Of a stretch of 64,000 bases of DNA, positions 35,146 to 44,747 are shown piece after piece. The translations under genes and the position numbers were made by a program. This stretch comes from Dokdonella sp. GTDB lineage: Bacteria > Pseudomonadota > Gammaproteobacteria > Xanthomonadales > Rhodanobacteraceae. The stretch covers positions 496,001-560,000 of the forward strand of contig JANQAE010000004.1 in NCBI GenBank assembly GCA_024707225.1, read 5' to 3'. Numbering within the stretch: position 1 is the first letter of the stretch; the number at the start of each line of letters is the position of its first letter. The notes beneath the pieces were generated by a model. It did not search any database. It saw nothing but the letters and a program-made list of their open reading frames with translations, and was not told the origin of the DNA.

Positions 35146-37586
35146 TCAGTCGAAATCGTGACGGAACATCCGATCGGGCCGGAACAGGCGCACCGTGGTC
35201 TCGACCAGGCCGGCCGCGCCGTTGCCGACGCCGCCGCTGGTACGGCCCTGCACGCGCAGGAAGTACGGCTGCCCGACCGGCGCCCGGAACCCCGGCAGCG
35301 CCCAGCCGCCGGCGACGCGCTGCATCGGGCCGATCGCGCTGTAGCTGGCGCCGCTGGTCGAGATCGACAGCAGCGGCGGCCCGCTCAATTCCGGACTGGC
35401 GCCGCCGCGCGTCCAGCGCACGGCGCCGTTCTCGACCGTGAGCCGCTGCAGCGCCGCCGTGCGCTGGCCGGCGCGCGCGAGGCGCCGCGTGCCGTCGCCG
35501 CCGAAGACGTCGAACGCGAGCTTGCCATCGGCCTGGATCGCCACCGCGCTGGACTCGGCGGACGGCGTGCCGGCGCCGAAGCCCGGATCGACGCTGCCGT
35601 CGGCACGCAGTATCACGACGTCGATCGCGCGGCTCTGTCCGGCCAGCACGAGGCGTCCGGCGACCGCGAGCCGGCCGTCGGCGTGCAGCGCGACCGAGGT
35701 GACGTAGCCCTCGGTGATCGGCGGTACGAAACCCGAGTCCAGGCTGCCGTCGGCACGCAACCGAGCCAGCGTCGGCCGTGGCTGACCGTCGATGCGCAGG
35801 AAGTCGCCGGCCACGAACAGCGCGCCGTCGGGCGCCGCGACGACCGTGGTCACCGCGCCGCTGCTGACCTGCGGTGCGTACGCCGCGTCGAGCGTGCCGT
35901 CGGCCTGCACGCGTGCCAGTCCGTCGCGCGGCTGGCCGTCGATCGCATCGAAGAAACCGGCCACGACGAGCCGCCCGTCGGGCTGTTCGGCCGCCGTCAG
36001 CACCGTGCCGTCGGCCTGCGGTGCAAAACCGCCGATCAGGCCGCCGTTGGCCGCGAACCGCGCCAGGCCGCGGCGCGGATGGCCCGATGCCTCGGTGAAG
36101 CTGCCGCCGGCGAGTAGGCCGCCATCGGCGAGCGGCACGCCGATCGACACGTCGCCGCCGAGCGCGCAGCCGCTGAAGTTGATGTCGAGCGTGCCGTTGT
36201 CGCGCAGCCGCGCCAAGCGCCGGCAGTCCTGCCCGGCGATGACCTCGAAGCTGCCGAGGATGCGCGTCGCGGCGGCGTCGACGACCACACTGACCACGGC
36301 GTTCTCGATATTCGGCGCGTAGGCCAGATCGGGCGTACCGTCCACGCCGAGCCGCGCCGGCGAGCCGATCTGCTGGCCGGCGTAGCGGCGCGGGCCGCTG
36401 ATCAGCAGGCGGCGATCGGGCATCGGCGCGATCGCGAACACGCCCTGATCGATCGCGACCGTCAGGTCGTCGTCGAGCACGCCGGCCGGATACAGGCGCG
36501 CCAGCCGCGAGCGCGTCCACGGACCGAACTGCCCGAACGGCCCGCCGACGAGCAGCTGGCCGTCGGCGAGCTCGGCCAGCAGCGTCACGTTGTTGCCGGG
36601 CTGCGGCCGGAAGTCGGCATCGACGCTGCCGTCGACGGCGAGCCGCGCCACGCGCGTGCGCGCCTGGCCGTCGACGTGGTCGAAGCTGCCGCCGAGCAGC
36701 AGCCGGCCGTCGGCCTGCATCGCCAGTGCGAGCACGGCCGCATCGGTGTCGCGGCGGAACGCCGGATCGACCGATCCGTCGGCACGCAGTCGCGCCAGGG
36801 ATCGCCGCGCGACGCCGTCGATCGTCGTGAACACGCCGCCGGCGTAGATCAGGCCTTCGGCGGTGACCGCCAGCGCCTGCACGGTGCCGTCGGCCTGCGC
36901 GTCGAACGCCGCATCGCGGCGGCCGTCGGCGCGCAGCCGCGCCAGTGCGCGATGCGGCTGGCCGTCGATCGTCGTGAACGCGCCGCCGATCAGCAGGGCG
37001 CCGTCGGCCTGCGGCACGGCCGCGAAGACGAAGCCGTCGGCCGCGGTCGTGAATGTCGCGTCGCGCATGCCGGCCGCGGTCAGGCGCGCCAGGCGGCCCT
37101 GCGGTACACCGTCGATGCGCGTGAAATGGCCGCCGATCAGCAGCCGCCCGTCGGCCTGGCGATGGATCGTGCGGACCGTGTCGTCGGCCTGAGGCGCGAA
37201 CGCCGGATCGAGCGCGCCGTCGGCGCCCAGACGGGCGATGCGGCCGCGCGCCGTGCCGGCGATCGACGTGAAGCTGCCGCCGATCACGAGATGGCCGTCC
37301 GGCTCGACCGCGATCGCATGGACGCGTCCCGAATCGATGCCGGCCGAGAACGTCGTATCGATGCGGCCGTCGGCATGCAGACGCGCCAGGCCGACCGCGG
37401 CGACTCCGTCGACGACCGTGAAGTCGCCGCCGATCAGCACGCGGCCGTCGGCGAGCTGCACGCGGTGCGGACCTCGCCATTGGGGTCGGGCTTGAAGCCG
37501 ACGACCTGCGCGGCCGCCGGTGCGATCAGTGCGGCCGCCGCGATCAGGATCGTCAGCAGTCGGAGCAACAGGCATGTGACGTTCAT
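35146..37586 (-). CDS. Secreted delta-60 repeat protein (one frameshift)
   Basis: The real start is ATG at 37586: MNVTCLLLRLLTILIAAAAL then PAAAQVVGFKPDPNGEV, a signal peptide. One G is missing near 37462 (GCGGTG read as GCGTG), after which the reading continues in ORF 35146..37788. About fifteen units of roughly 47 residues follow, of the form DGRxLIGGxFTxxDGxxRxxLARLxADGxxDxxF. This is the delta-60/WGxxGG-like propeller repeat. The C-terminus is LFRPDRMFRHDFD, a variant of the GFE tail. Likely surface or secreted. Divergent from the ECF sigma/kinase pair, with 240 bp between. Confidence 0.85.
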
Positions 37587-37796
37587 ACGGAAGAACCTCT
37601 CGGTAAATCTCAAGGGTGATGTGCCGATGCCGTGTGCTGCGCGAGGTCGCGGCACACCGCTCGAGAACCGGGATGCCGGCGGCCCATCGGAACAGCGGAC
37701 GTCCGGATCCGGTGATCCGTGTGAGCGCCCGCTCATCCTCGGAAACCCGCAATCGCGCGCGGTCCCGCCACGACGCGCAAAGCGACACGGCCCGCC

Positions 37797-37802
37797 TACA
37801 AT
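37797..37802 (+). promoter_or_regulatory. Candidate -10 of the ECF sigma/kinase operon
   Basis: TACAAT lies 25 bp upstream of the sigma factor ATG, in the 240-bp gap that also serves the divergent delta-60 gene. No clear -35 (GCAAAG-like). A CGGAGG site at 37813-37819 sets the downstream start. Confidence 0.35.
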
Positions 37803-37826
37803 CAGGCGCTGCCCGGAGGCCCGCCG

Positions 37827-38378
37827 ATGTCCGACATCACGCTGCTGCTCGCCCAGGCCCGCGCCGGCGACGCCCAGGCCTGGGATCGCGCGGTCGGCCT
37901 GGTCTACGAGGACCTCAAGCGCATCGCGCGCGGCCTGCTCGGCGGCCGCGGCAGCGCCACGCTCGATGCGACCCAGCTCGTGCACGAGGGCTATCTGCGG
38001 CTCGCGCGCGGCGGCGCCGAGGGCATCGTCGACCGCGTGCATTTCCTCGCGCTGGCCGCGCGCGCGATGCGCCAGCTGATGCTCAATCACGCGCGCGACC
38101 GCCTCGCGCTCAAGCGCGGCGGCGGCATCTCGCACGTCGACGCCGACGCACACGCCGATACGATCGCCGAGGAAGCGCGCGGCCTGATCGAGCTCGATTC
38201 GGCACTGATGCGCCTGGAGGAGGAAGATCCGCGCTGCGTGCGCGTGGTCGAGTGCCGGATCTTCGCCGGCATGACCGAGCAGGAGACCGCCGATGCGCTC
38301 GACCTGACGCTGCGCACGAGTCAGCGGCTGTGGCTGGACGCGCGGCAGCGCCTGGCGGCCCTGCTCGATGACGCCTGA
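37827..38378 (+). CDS. ECF-type RNA polymerase sigma factor (TIGR02999-like)
   Basis: The 183-residue protein starts MSDITLLLAQARAGDAQAWD. Region 2 is GLVYEDLKRIARGLLGGRG and ATQLVHEGYLRLAR; region 4 is MTEQETADALDLTLRTSQRLW with LDARQRLAALL. This subgroup usually lies next to a Ser/Thr kinase gene, as here (72 bp), and lacks a classical anti-sigma gene; kinase phosphorylation is proposed to control it. CGGAGG precedes the ATG. Confidence 0.88.
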   Translation: MSDITLLLAQARAGDAQAWDRAVGLVYEDLKRIARGLLGGRGSATLDATQLVHEGYLRLARGGAEGIVDRVHFLALAARAMRQLMLNHARDRLALKRGGGISHVDADAHADTIAEEARGLIELDSALMRLEEEDPRCVRVVECRIFAGMTEQETADALDLTLRTSQRLWLDARQRLAALLDDA

Positions 38379-38450
38379 GCGGCGCATTGGCGGACCGGCC
38401 CGCCGGACCGGGTTAGCGTCGATGCCCCTGTCCCGGCCGGCCCTCCTGCG

Positions 38451-40868
38451 ATGACGCGACGCGCCCGCGACCTGCTCGAACCCGGCGCCCTGCTCGGCGG
38501 GGCGCTGCTGCGCGACCTGCTCGCCAGCGGCGGCGCCGACGCCTGGCCGCCCGGCACGCGCCTGGGTGCGTACCGCATCGTGCGCGAACTCGGCCGCGGC
38601 GGCATGGGCGTGGTGCACCTGGCCGAGCGTGCCGACGGCGAGTTCGCGCAGCAGGTCGCGCTCAAGTGCCTGGCCGAACGCGGCAGCGCGGCCAATACCG
38701 AGCTGTTCCGGCGCGAGCGGCAGATCCTGGCCGGCCTGCGCCATCCGAACATCGCGCGCCTGCTCGACGGCGGTAGCGACGAGGGTCTGCTCTGGTTCGC
38801 GATGGAATGGGTCGAGGGCGAGCGCATCGACCGCCATTGCCGCCGCCATGCCTTGCCGCTCGATGCGCGGCTGCGGCTGTGGCTCGGCGTCGCCGAGGCC
38901 GTGCAGTTCGCGCATGCGCGGCTGCTGATCCATCGCGACATCAAGCCCGGCAACGTGCTGGTCGACGCCGACGGCCGGCCGCGCCTGCTCGATTTCGGCA
39001 TCGCCACCCTGCTCGGCGACGGCGACAGCCCGCGTGCGTACTCGCCCGGCCATGCCAGCCCCGAACAGCTCGCCGGCGGCGAGGTCGGTACCGCCTCGGA
39101 CCAGTTCCAGCTCGGCCTGCTGCTGGCCGGCCTGCTCGCGCGCGACGGTGACGAGGAGGCGGCGCGTACCGGTGCCGACCGCGCCCCCGCGCAGCCGGAC
39201 CCGTCGCCGACGGCCACACGACGCGAGCGCTGGATCGCGATGCCGGCGGTGCGCCGGCGCGAGCTGGCCGCCGTGCTCGATCGCGCCTGCGCCGAGGATC
39301 CGGGCGCGCGCTACGGCTCGGTCGCGCAGCTGCGCGCCGAGATCGAGCGTCTGCTCGAGCGCCGCCCGGTCGAGGCGCTGCGCGGCCGCTGGCCTTATGC
39401 GCTCGCCTGTGCATGGCGGCGGCGTCCGATCACCGCTGCGGCGGTGACGCTGGCCAGCATCGCGGCGATCGCCGTGGTGCTCGCGTTCAACGCACGGCTC
39501 GCCCACGAGCGCGATCTCGCGCGCGCCGAAGCGGCCAAGGTGCGCGCGATCAATGCCTTCGTCAGCGACGACCTGCTGGCCGCCGCCGACCCGTTCACGG
39601 CCAGCCAGCCGGACCTGCGTGTACGCGAAGCGCTCGACCGCGCACTGGCACGCGTCGGCACGCGCTTCGCCGACCAGCCGGCGATCGAGTCCGAGCTGCG
39701 CCGCACGCTCGGCACGACCTATGCCGGCATCGGCGAGCTGGCGATCGCGGCCGAGCAGCTCGACCGTGCGTATGCGCTGCGCCGCCGGCTCGCGCCGGCC
39801 GACGATGCCGATGCAGTCGGCATCGTGCTGCAACAGGCACGCCGCGATCTGGCCGCCAGCGACTACGCGGCCGCGCAGCAGCGGCTGGAGGCGCTGATCG
39901 GTGTGCTCGAGACCAGCCACGACGGCGGCGGCGATGCACTGATCGCCGCGCGCATCACCCTGCTCGACACGCTGAGCCAGGCCGGCCGGCTCGACGAGGC
40001 CGAAGCACTCGATGCCGATCTGACGCGGTCGCTGCAGGCACGACGCGACGACGACGCGCTGAAGCTGGACCATGCCGATACGCGCGGCCATCTGTGGCTG
40101 CTGCAGGGGCATGCCGAGCGCGCCGCCGCGCTGTTCGATGCGACGGCCGCGCATCGCGCCGCGCGCGACGGCGACGACGACTACCGCCGCCTGCGCAGTC
40201 TCGAAGGCAAGGCGCGTGCATTACGCGACGGCGGCCGCCAGGCCGAGGCGGTCGAGGTCCTGCGTGATCTGCATGCACGGCGCCTGGCCATCTTCGGTCC
40301 CGAGCATCCCGAAACGCTGCGCAACCACAACGAACTCGCCGTCGCGCTGAGCCAGAGCGGCGATCGCGCCGCCGCGATCGCGATCTGGACCGGCGACCTG
40401 GCGATCAAGCAGCGCCGGCTCGGCCCCGGCCATGCGAGCACGCTGAGCACGCGCTACAACCTCGCCAACGAGCTGCTCGCGAGCCGCCGCTATGCCGACG
40501 CGGAGTCCGCGTTCCGCGCCCTGCTCGAAGCCGAACGCACGGCCCGCGGCGCCGGCGATCCCGGCGCCTGGATCACGCAGATGAGTCTGGCCAATGCGAT
40601 CGGCCGGCAGGACCGGCACGACGAAGCGCTCGGCCTGCTCGACGCGTTGCTAGACGATCCGGCCGCGCTGGCCGGCCGGCCCGAACGCGCGATCGCGCAG
40701 GTCTACCGCAGCCGCACGCTGGCCGCGCTCGGACGCCGTGATGCGGCGCTCGACGACGCGCGCGCCGCCGTCGCGTCATTCGAGGCGACCGTCGGGCCCG
40801 ACCACCGGCGCAGCGTGCAGGCGCGCGAGTGGCTGGCGTCGCTGGAAGCGCGTGCGAAGTCCGATTGA
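38451..40868 (+). CDS. Ser/Thr protein kinase with TPR sensor domain
   Basis: The 805-residue protein has a Hanks-type kinase domain with GRGGMGVVHLA (about residues 48-58), Lys in ALKCL, HRDIKPGN (about 160) and LDFGIATL (about 180). APE is replaced by HASPEQL. One membrane segment (ITAAAVTLASIAAIAVVLAF, about 328-347) follows, then 12 or so TPR-like helical pairs (IESELRRTLGTTYAGIGELA, FGPEHPETLRNHNELAVALS). The TPR part would be outside the cytoplasm. It lies 72 bp after the sigma gene and is probably cotranscribed; kinase plus sigma is a recurrent pair. The target is inferred, not shown. Confidence 0.9.
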   Translation: MTRRARDLLEPGALLGGALLRDLLASGGADAWPPGTRLGAYRIVRELGRGGMGVVHLAERADGEFAQQVALKCLAERGSAANTELFRRERQILAGLRHPNIARLLDGGSDEGLLWFAMEWVEGERIDRHCRRHALPLDARLRLWLGVAEAVQFAHARLLIHRDIKPGNVLVDADGRPRLLDFGIATLLGDGDSPRAYSPGHASPEQLAGGEVGTASDQFQLGLLLAGLLARDGDEEAARTGADRAPAQPDPSPTATRRERWIAMPAVRRRELAAVLDRACAEDPGARYGSVAQLRAEIERLLERRPVEALRGRWPYALACAWRRRPITAAAVTLASIAAIAVVLAFNARLAHERDLARAEAAKVRAINAFVSDDLLAAADPFTASQPDLRVREALDRALARVGTRFADQPAIESELRRTLGTTYAGIGELAIAAEQLDRAYALRRRLAPADDADAVGIVLQQARRDLAASDYAAAQQRLEALIGVLETSHDGGGDALIAARITLLDTLSQAGRLDEAEALDADLTRSLQARRDDDALKLDHADTRGHLWLLQGHAERAAALFDATAAHRAARDGDDDYRRLRSLEGKARALRDGGRQAEAVEVLRDLHARRLAIFGPEHPETLRNHNELAVALSQSGDRAAAIAIWTGDLAIKQRRLGPGHASTLSTRYNLANELLASRRYADAESAFRALLEAERTARGAGDPGAWITQMSLANAIGRQDRHDEALGLLDALLDDPAALAGRPERAIAQVYRSRTLAALGRRDAALDDARAAVASFEATVGPDHRRSVQAREWLASLEARAKSD

Positions 40869-41127
40869 GCGTGGCGGCCTCATCGGCACCCGCATGACGT
40901 TCCGATGCGCCGCGACCCTGCCCGACTGACCGATTTACTCGGGCGGCGTCGGCCCGGAAGAATGATCGGGCCGACCAACATGAAGCTGAAAGAAGAAGCT
41001 GAAACAGAATCACCAGCCTGTAAGACACCGGGTCCTCACAGCAGCTGGCCAGACTGTTCCGTCACTCCGAGCGCGGTAGCGGCGTATCGATCTGACCCAT
41101 CGCGCGAATCGAACGCCGGCGGATCAG

Positions 41128-41349
41128 TCACGCCGCCGCGGCCGGCACGCCGAACAGCACCAGGTGGATGCCGAGTTCCTCAGCCAGCGAATAGCCGTGC
41201 GAGAGGCCGATCGCGAGATTGACCGCGCAGGCCAGCAGCCAGACGCCGATGAAAACGAGCGCTACCTGCGGGCGGCGTGCCGGGCGGCTGAGCCCGGTCA
41301 TCAATGCGAGCATGACCAGACCGATCAGGATCAGTACGAGCGTACGCAT
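41128..41349 (-). CDS. Small two-helix membrane protein
   Basis: The 73-residue protein starts MRTLVLILIGLVMLALMTGL with a second hydrophobic segment (VALVFIGVWLLACAVNLAIG) and a short third (IHLVLFGVPAAAA). Charges RPARRPQ separate the first two. No family is recognised. It lies about 200 bp downstream of the SDR gene on the same strand. Confidence 0.6.
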   Translation of the reverse strand: MRTLVLILIGLVMLALMTGLSRPARRPQVALVFIGVWLLACAVNLAIGLSHGYSLAEELGIHLVLFGVPAAAA

Positions 41350-41546
41350 GGCGATGCCTCCGTCGCGGACCATCGAATGCAGCCGAGCGGCGCACGCGGG
41401 CACCCGCCGTCGCTGGCCGATGCGTGCCGCGCGGCGCGGGTGTGCGATCGTCGAAGCCGGCACGATCCGCCGGGCCGACCCCGCGACTCTAGCGCACTGC
41501 GGCGCGGCGCCGGACCGGCCTGCACCGCGTCGCCGATGCCTGTGCG

Positions 41547-42320
41547 TCAGCGCGTCGTGTAGCCGCCGTTGGCGAAGATCGTCTGGCCGGTGATCCACCA
41601 GCCGTCGGTCACCAGGAAGCGCACGATCGGCGCGATGTCCTCGATGTCGGTCAGGCCCTTCTTCGAGTGCTTGCTGAGCGCCGCGGCCGAGCTGTGATAG
41701 GCCACCGCCTCGGCGCTCTCCTGGCCGTAGAAGAACGGCGTATCCATCGGACCCGGGCCGATCGCGTTGACCGAGATGCCGCGCTCGCCGAACTCCTTGG
41801 ACGCCGCGCGCGTGTAGTGCTCGACCGGCGCCTTGCTGCCCGGATAGACCGCGTAATAAGGCGTATAGGCGGCCAGCAGCGAGCTGACCAGCGTGACGAT
41901 GTTGCCGCCGTCGGCGAGCGTGCGGCCGGCCTGCTGGATGAAGAAGAACGCCGCCTTCGAGTTGGCCGCGAAGCTGCGCTCGTAGTCGTCCTCGGTGACT
42001 TCGAGGATCGGCTTCTTGATGACCACGCCCACGGTGTTGATCGCGATGTCGATGCGGCCGAAGCGGGCCTTGGTCTCGTCGAACAGACGCACGCAGTTGT
42101 CGACGACCGACAGGTCGCCCTGGATCGCGAACGCCTCGGCGCCGCGCTCCTTCAGTTCGGCGACGGTGCGCTCGGCGTCGCGACGCGAGGCATCGCCGTG
42201 ATAGTGGACGGCGATGCCGCGCGCGCCGCCGTCGACGAACTGCCGTGCGATCAGCGCGCCGAGGTTCTTGCCGCCGCCGGCGATGACGGCGATCTTGCCG
42301 TTGAGACTGTGGTCGGACAT
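41547..42320 (-). CDS. SDR-family oxidoreductase
   Basis: The 257-residue protein has the NAD(P)-binding GGGKNLGALIA motif (residues 15-25), INTVGV (NNAG equivalent), SS at the catalytic serine region, YPGSK (Tyr-x-x-x-Lys) and GPGPMDTPF after strand 6. Substrate unknown; the family covers 3-ketoacyl and sugar reductases. The start ATG at 42320 follows GGAGTCCCC. It is divergent from an AraC-type regulator 121 bp away, which probably controls it. Confidence 0.9.
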   Translation of the reverse strand: MSDHSLNGKIAVIAGGGKNLGALIARQFVDGGARGIAVHYHGDASRRDAERTVAELKERGAEAFAIQGDLSVVDNCVRLFDETKARFGRIDIAINTVGVVIKKPILEVTEDDYERSFAANSKAAFFFIQQAGRTLADGGNIVTLVSSLLAAYTPYYAVYPGSKAPVEHYTRAASKEFGERGISVNAIGPGPMDTPFFYGQESAEAVAYHSSAAALSKHSKKGLTDIEDIAPIVRFLVTDGWWITGQTIFANGGYTTR

Positions 42321-42441
42321 GGGGGACTCCTTGCAGGGGAAGGGCTGCCGGGCCGCCGAATGTGTCATTTGGCAACACGCCCGCGGGGGCGCGGCAGATC
42401 GTCGCTAAGATGAGGCCAACCCGGCCTGGCCTGCTTTCATC

Positions 42442-43404
42442 GTGCCTGCACGACTGTCAAATTCTCCGCAATCGGATCCGGACGGCTGGCTCACCGCCCG
42501 CGCTCCGGAACCTGCGGTGGAGGCCGCTCCGGCGTTCAGCATCCTGGCCGAGCGCCACTGGCCCGGCATCGGCTTTCTGGTCTGCTGCGAGGACATCCGC
42601 CAGACCACGACCTGGTCGATCGGCCAGCCGCGCCATACGCTGATCGTCCACCTCGGCGGCGCGATGCGCACGTTGGACACACGGATCGAAGGCATCGGCG
42701 CCACGCGCGAACCGCCCTCGCCCGGCGACATCTGGCTGGTGCCGGCCGGCGGCCGCTACGTCGGCCAGGCGCGCGGCCAGGTCATCCGCTATGCCGAACT
42801 GCGCATCGATCCGGATGCCGTCGCCGAGCTGCCGGGCGAGCGCACCGGCACGCTCGACGCGCTGCGGCCGTGCATGGCCCATCGCGACGAGTTTCTTTAC
42901 TACACGGTCGCGCAGATGGCGCGCCTGGCGACCGCCGAGGACGACCTCGCCGCGATGATGGCCGAGCGGCTGCAGTGGCTGCTGCGCCAGCATCTGTTCC
43001 GCGACTACCGGCCCGGCGGTCACGCGCGCATCGAGCCCGCGCGGCGCGCCACGCTCGATGCGCGCACTGCGCAGCGCATCGCCGATCACATCGACGGCAT
43101 GCTGGACCGGCGCATCACGCTGGCCGAGCTGGCCGCGATCGCGCAGTTCAGCGTGCATCAGCTGCTGATCGCGTTCCGCGCGCATTTCGGCCTCACGCCG
43201 GCGCAGTACGTGCTGGCGCAGCGCCTGCGCCGCGCGCGCTGGCTGCTGCTCAACACCGCCCAGGAGATCGGCGAGATCGCGCTGGCGACCGGCTTTGCGA
43301 GCCACAGCCACCTCAGCGCCGCATTCAAGCGGCAGGCCGGCATCAGTCCGCGCCAGTTCCGGGAAGGCCTGCGCACGCTGCCGCTCGGCCGCAGCGGGGG
43401 CTGA
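42442..43404 (+). CDS. AraC-family transcriptional regulator
   Basis: The 320-residue protein starts at GTG (42442). The first 200 or so residues form a cupin-like sensing part. The C-terminal domain has two helix-turn-helix units, RITLAELAAIAQFSVHQLLIAF and IGEIALATGFASHSHLSAAFKR, then QAGISPRQFR, the AraC signature. It is divergent from the SDR gene and likely regulates it in response to a small molecule. The 3' end overlaps a candidate -35 of the purD promoter. Confidence 0.88.
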   Translation: MPARLSNSPQSDPDGWLTARAPEPAVEAAPAFSILAERHWPGIGFLVCCEDIRQTTTWSIGQPRHTLIVHLGGAMRTLDTRIEGIGATREPPSPGDIWLVPAGGRYVGQARGQVIRYAELRIDPDAVAELPGERTGTLDALRPCMAHRDEFLYYTVAQMARLATAEDDLAAMMAERLQWLLRQHLFRDYRPGGHARIEPARRATLDARTAQRIADHIDGMLDRRITLAELAAIAQFSVHQLLIAFRAHFGLTPAQYVLAQRLRRARWLLLNTAQEIGEIALATGFASHSHLSAAFKRQAGISPRQFREGLRTLPLGRSGG

Positions 43405-43424
43405 AAGCGCGCCGCCGCGGTTGG

Positions 43425-43442
43425 TACCATGCACGCCCTTTT
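43425..43442 (+). promoter_or_regulatory. purD promoter -10 and CCCTTTTT initiation region
   Basis: TACCAT (43425-43430) is followed by GCACG and CCCTTTTTC, 18 bp after a weak CTGAAA. It aligns base for base with TATAATGCGCGGCCCTTTTTC upstream of purH, apart from one missing G and four changes. It lies 20-35 bp before the purD ATG. Confidence 0.5.
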
Positions 43443-43460
43443 TCCGGCGGGACGGCGACC

Positions 43461-44747
43461 ATGAAGGTACTGGTGATCGGTTCGGGCGGCCGCGAGCACG
43501 CGCTGGCCTGGCGGCTCGGGCAGTCGCCGCGCGTCAGCGAGGTGATCGTCGCCCCCGGCAATCCCGGCACCGCGCGCGAGCCCGGCATCCGCAACGCGGC
43601 CGTCGCCGCGACCGACCTGGACGGCCTGCTGCGGCTGGCCCAGGACGAGGCCGTCGCGCTGACCGTGGTCGGCCCCGAGGCGCCGCTGGTCGCCGGCATC
43701 GTCGACCGCTTCGAGAAGGCCGGCCTGCGCTGCTTCGGCCCCGGACGCATCGCCGCCCAGCTCGAGGGCTCCAAGGCGTTCACGAAGGACTTCCTGTTCC
43801 GCCACAACATCCCGACCGCACGCTACGCGGTCTTCACCGAGCTCGCCCCGGCGCTGACCTACGTGCGCCAGCACGGCGCGCCGATCGTCATCAAGGCCGA
43901 CGGCCTGGCCGCCGGCAAGGGCGTCGTCGTCGCGCTGACCCTCGGCGATGCCGAGCAGGCGCTGCACGACATGCTCGGCGCGCACGCGCTCGGCGAAGCG
44001 TCCGCGCGCGTCGTGATCGAGGAATTCCTGGAAGGCGAGGAAGCCAGCTACATCGTGATCGCCGACGGCCGGCATGCCTTGCCGATGGCGACCAGTCAGG
44101 ATCACAAGCGCGTCGGCGAGGCCGACACCGGCCCGAATACCGGCGGCATGGGCGCCTACTCGCCGGCGCCGGTGGTCACGCCCGAGGTCGAGCAGCGCAT
44201 CCTGGACGAGGTGATCGCCCCGACGCTGACCGGCATGGCCGCCGAAGGCGCGCCGTTCTCCGGCTTTCTCTATGCCGGCCTGATGATCGACCGCAGCGGC
44301 GCGCCGAAGGTCATCGAGTTCAACGTGCGCTTCGGCGATCCGGAAACCCAGCCGATCATGCTGCGCCTGAAGTCCGACCTCGTCGAGCTGATCGAGGCCG
44401 CGCTCGACGGCCGGCTCGACCAGACCCGGGCCGACTGGGATCCTCGCCCGGCGATCGGCGTGGTCTACGCCGCGCACGGCTATCCCGGCAAGGTCCGCAG
44501 CGGCGATCCGATCAAGGGCCTCGACGGCGACCTCGGTCCCGACGTCAAGGTCTTCCACGCCGGCACGCGCGAGGACGCCGGCCGCGTCGTCACCGCCGGC
44601 GGCCGCGTGCTGACGGTCTGCGCGATCGGCGAAGACATCGCCGCCGCCCGCACCCGCGCCTACGCGGCGATCGAGAAGATCGGCTTCGACGGCGGCTTCT
44701 ATCGGCGCGACATCGCGCATCGGGCGATCGGGCGCGGCGGCGGCTGA
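43461..44747 (+). CDS. purD: Phosphoribosylamine-glycine ligase
   Basis: PurD makes GAR in the second step of purine synthesis. The 428-residue protein has VLVIGSGGREHALAW at the N-terminus, IKADGLAAGKGVVVA and EEFLEGEEAS (ATP-grasp, around residues 145-200). HKRVGEADTGPNTGGMGAYSP (around 215), EFNVRFGDPETQPIM (around 290) and a C-terminal GGRVLTVCAIG follow. The start ATG at 43461 follows GGCGACC and the purD promoter motif; the track start at 42870 lies inside the regulator gene. In Xanthomonas relatives purD follows purH; here they are 15 kb apart. Confidence 0.95.
   Translation: MKVLVIGSGGREHALAWRLGQSPRVSEVIVAPGNPGTAREPGIRNAAVAATDLDGLLRLAQDEAVALTVVGPEAPLVAGIVDRFEKAGLRCFGPGRIAAQLEGSKAFTKDFLFRHNIPTARYAVFTELAPALTYVRQHGAPIVIKADGLAAGKGVVVALTLGDAEQALHDMLGAHALGEASARVVIEEFLEGEEASYIVIADGRHALPMATSQDHKRVGEADTGPNTGGMGAYSPAPVVTPEVEQRILDEVIAPTLTGMAAEGAPFSGFLYAGLMIDRSGAPKVIEFNVRFGDPETQPIMLRLKSDLVELIEAALDGRLDQTRADWDPRPAIGVVYAAHGYPGKVRSGDPIKGLDGDLGPDVKVFHAGTREDAGRVVTAGGRVLTVCAIGEDIAAARTRAYAAIEKIGFDGGFYRRDIAHRAIGRGGG

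Noticed and set aside
37434-40154. 906-codon minus-strand ORF over the kinase and sigma genes
   Set aside because: Only its last 50 or so codons are real (the signal peptide of the delta-60 protein). The rest is antisense to the kinase and sigma genes.
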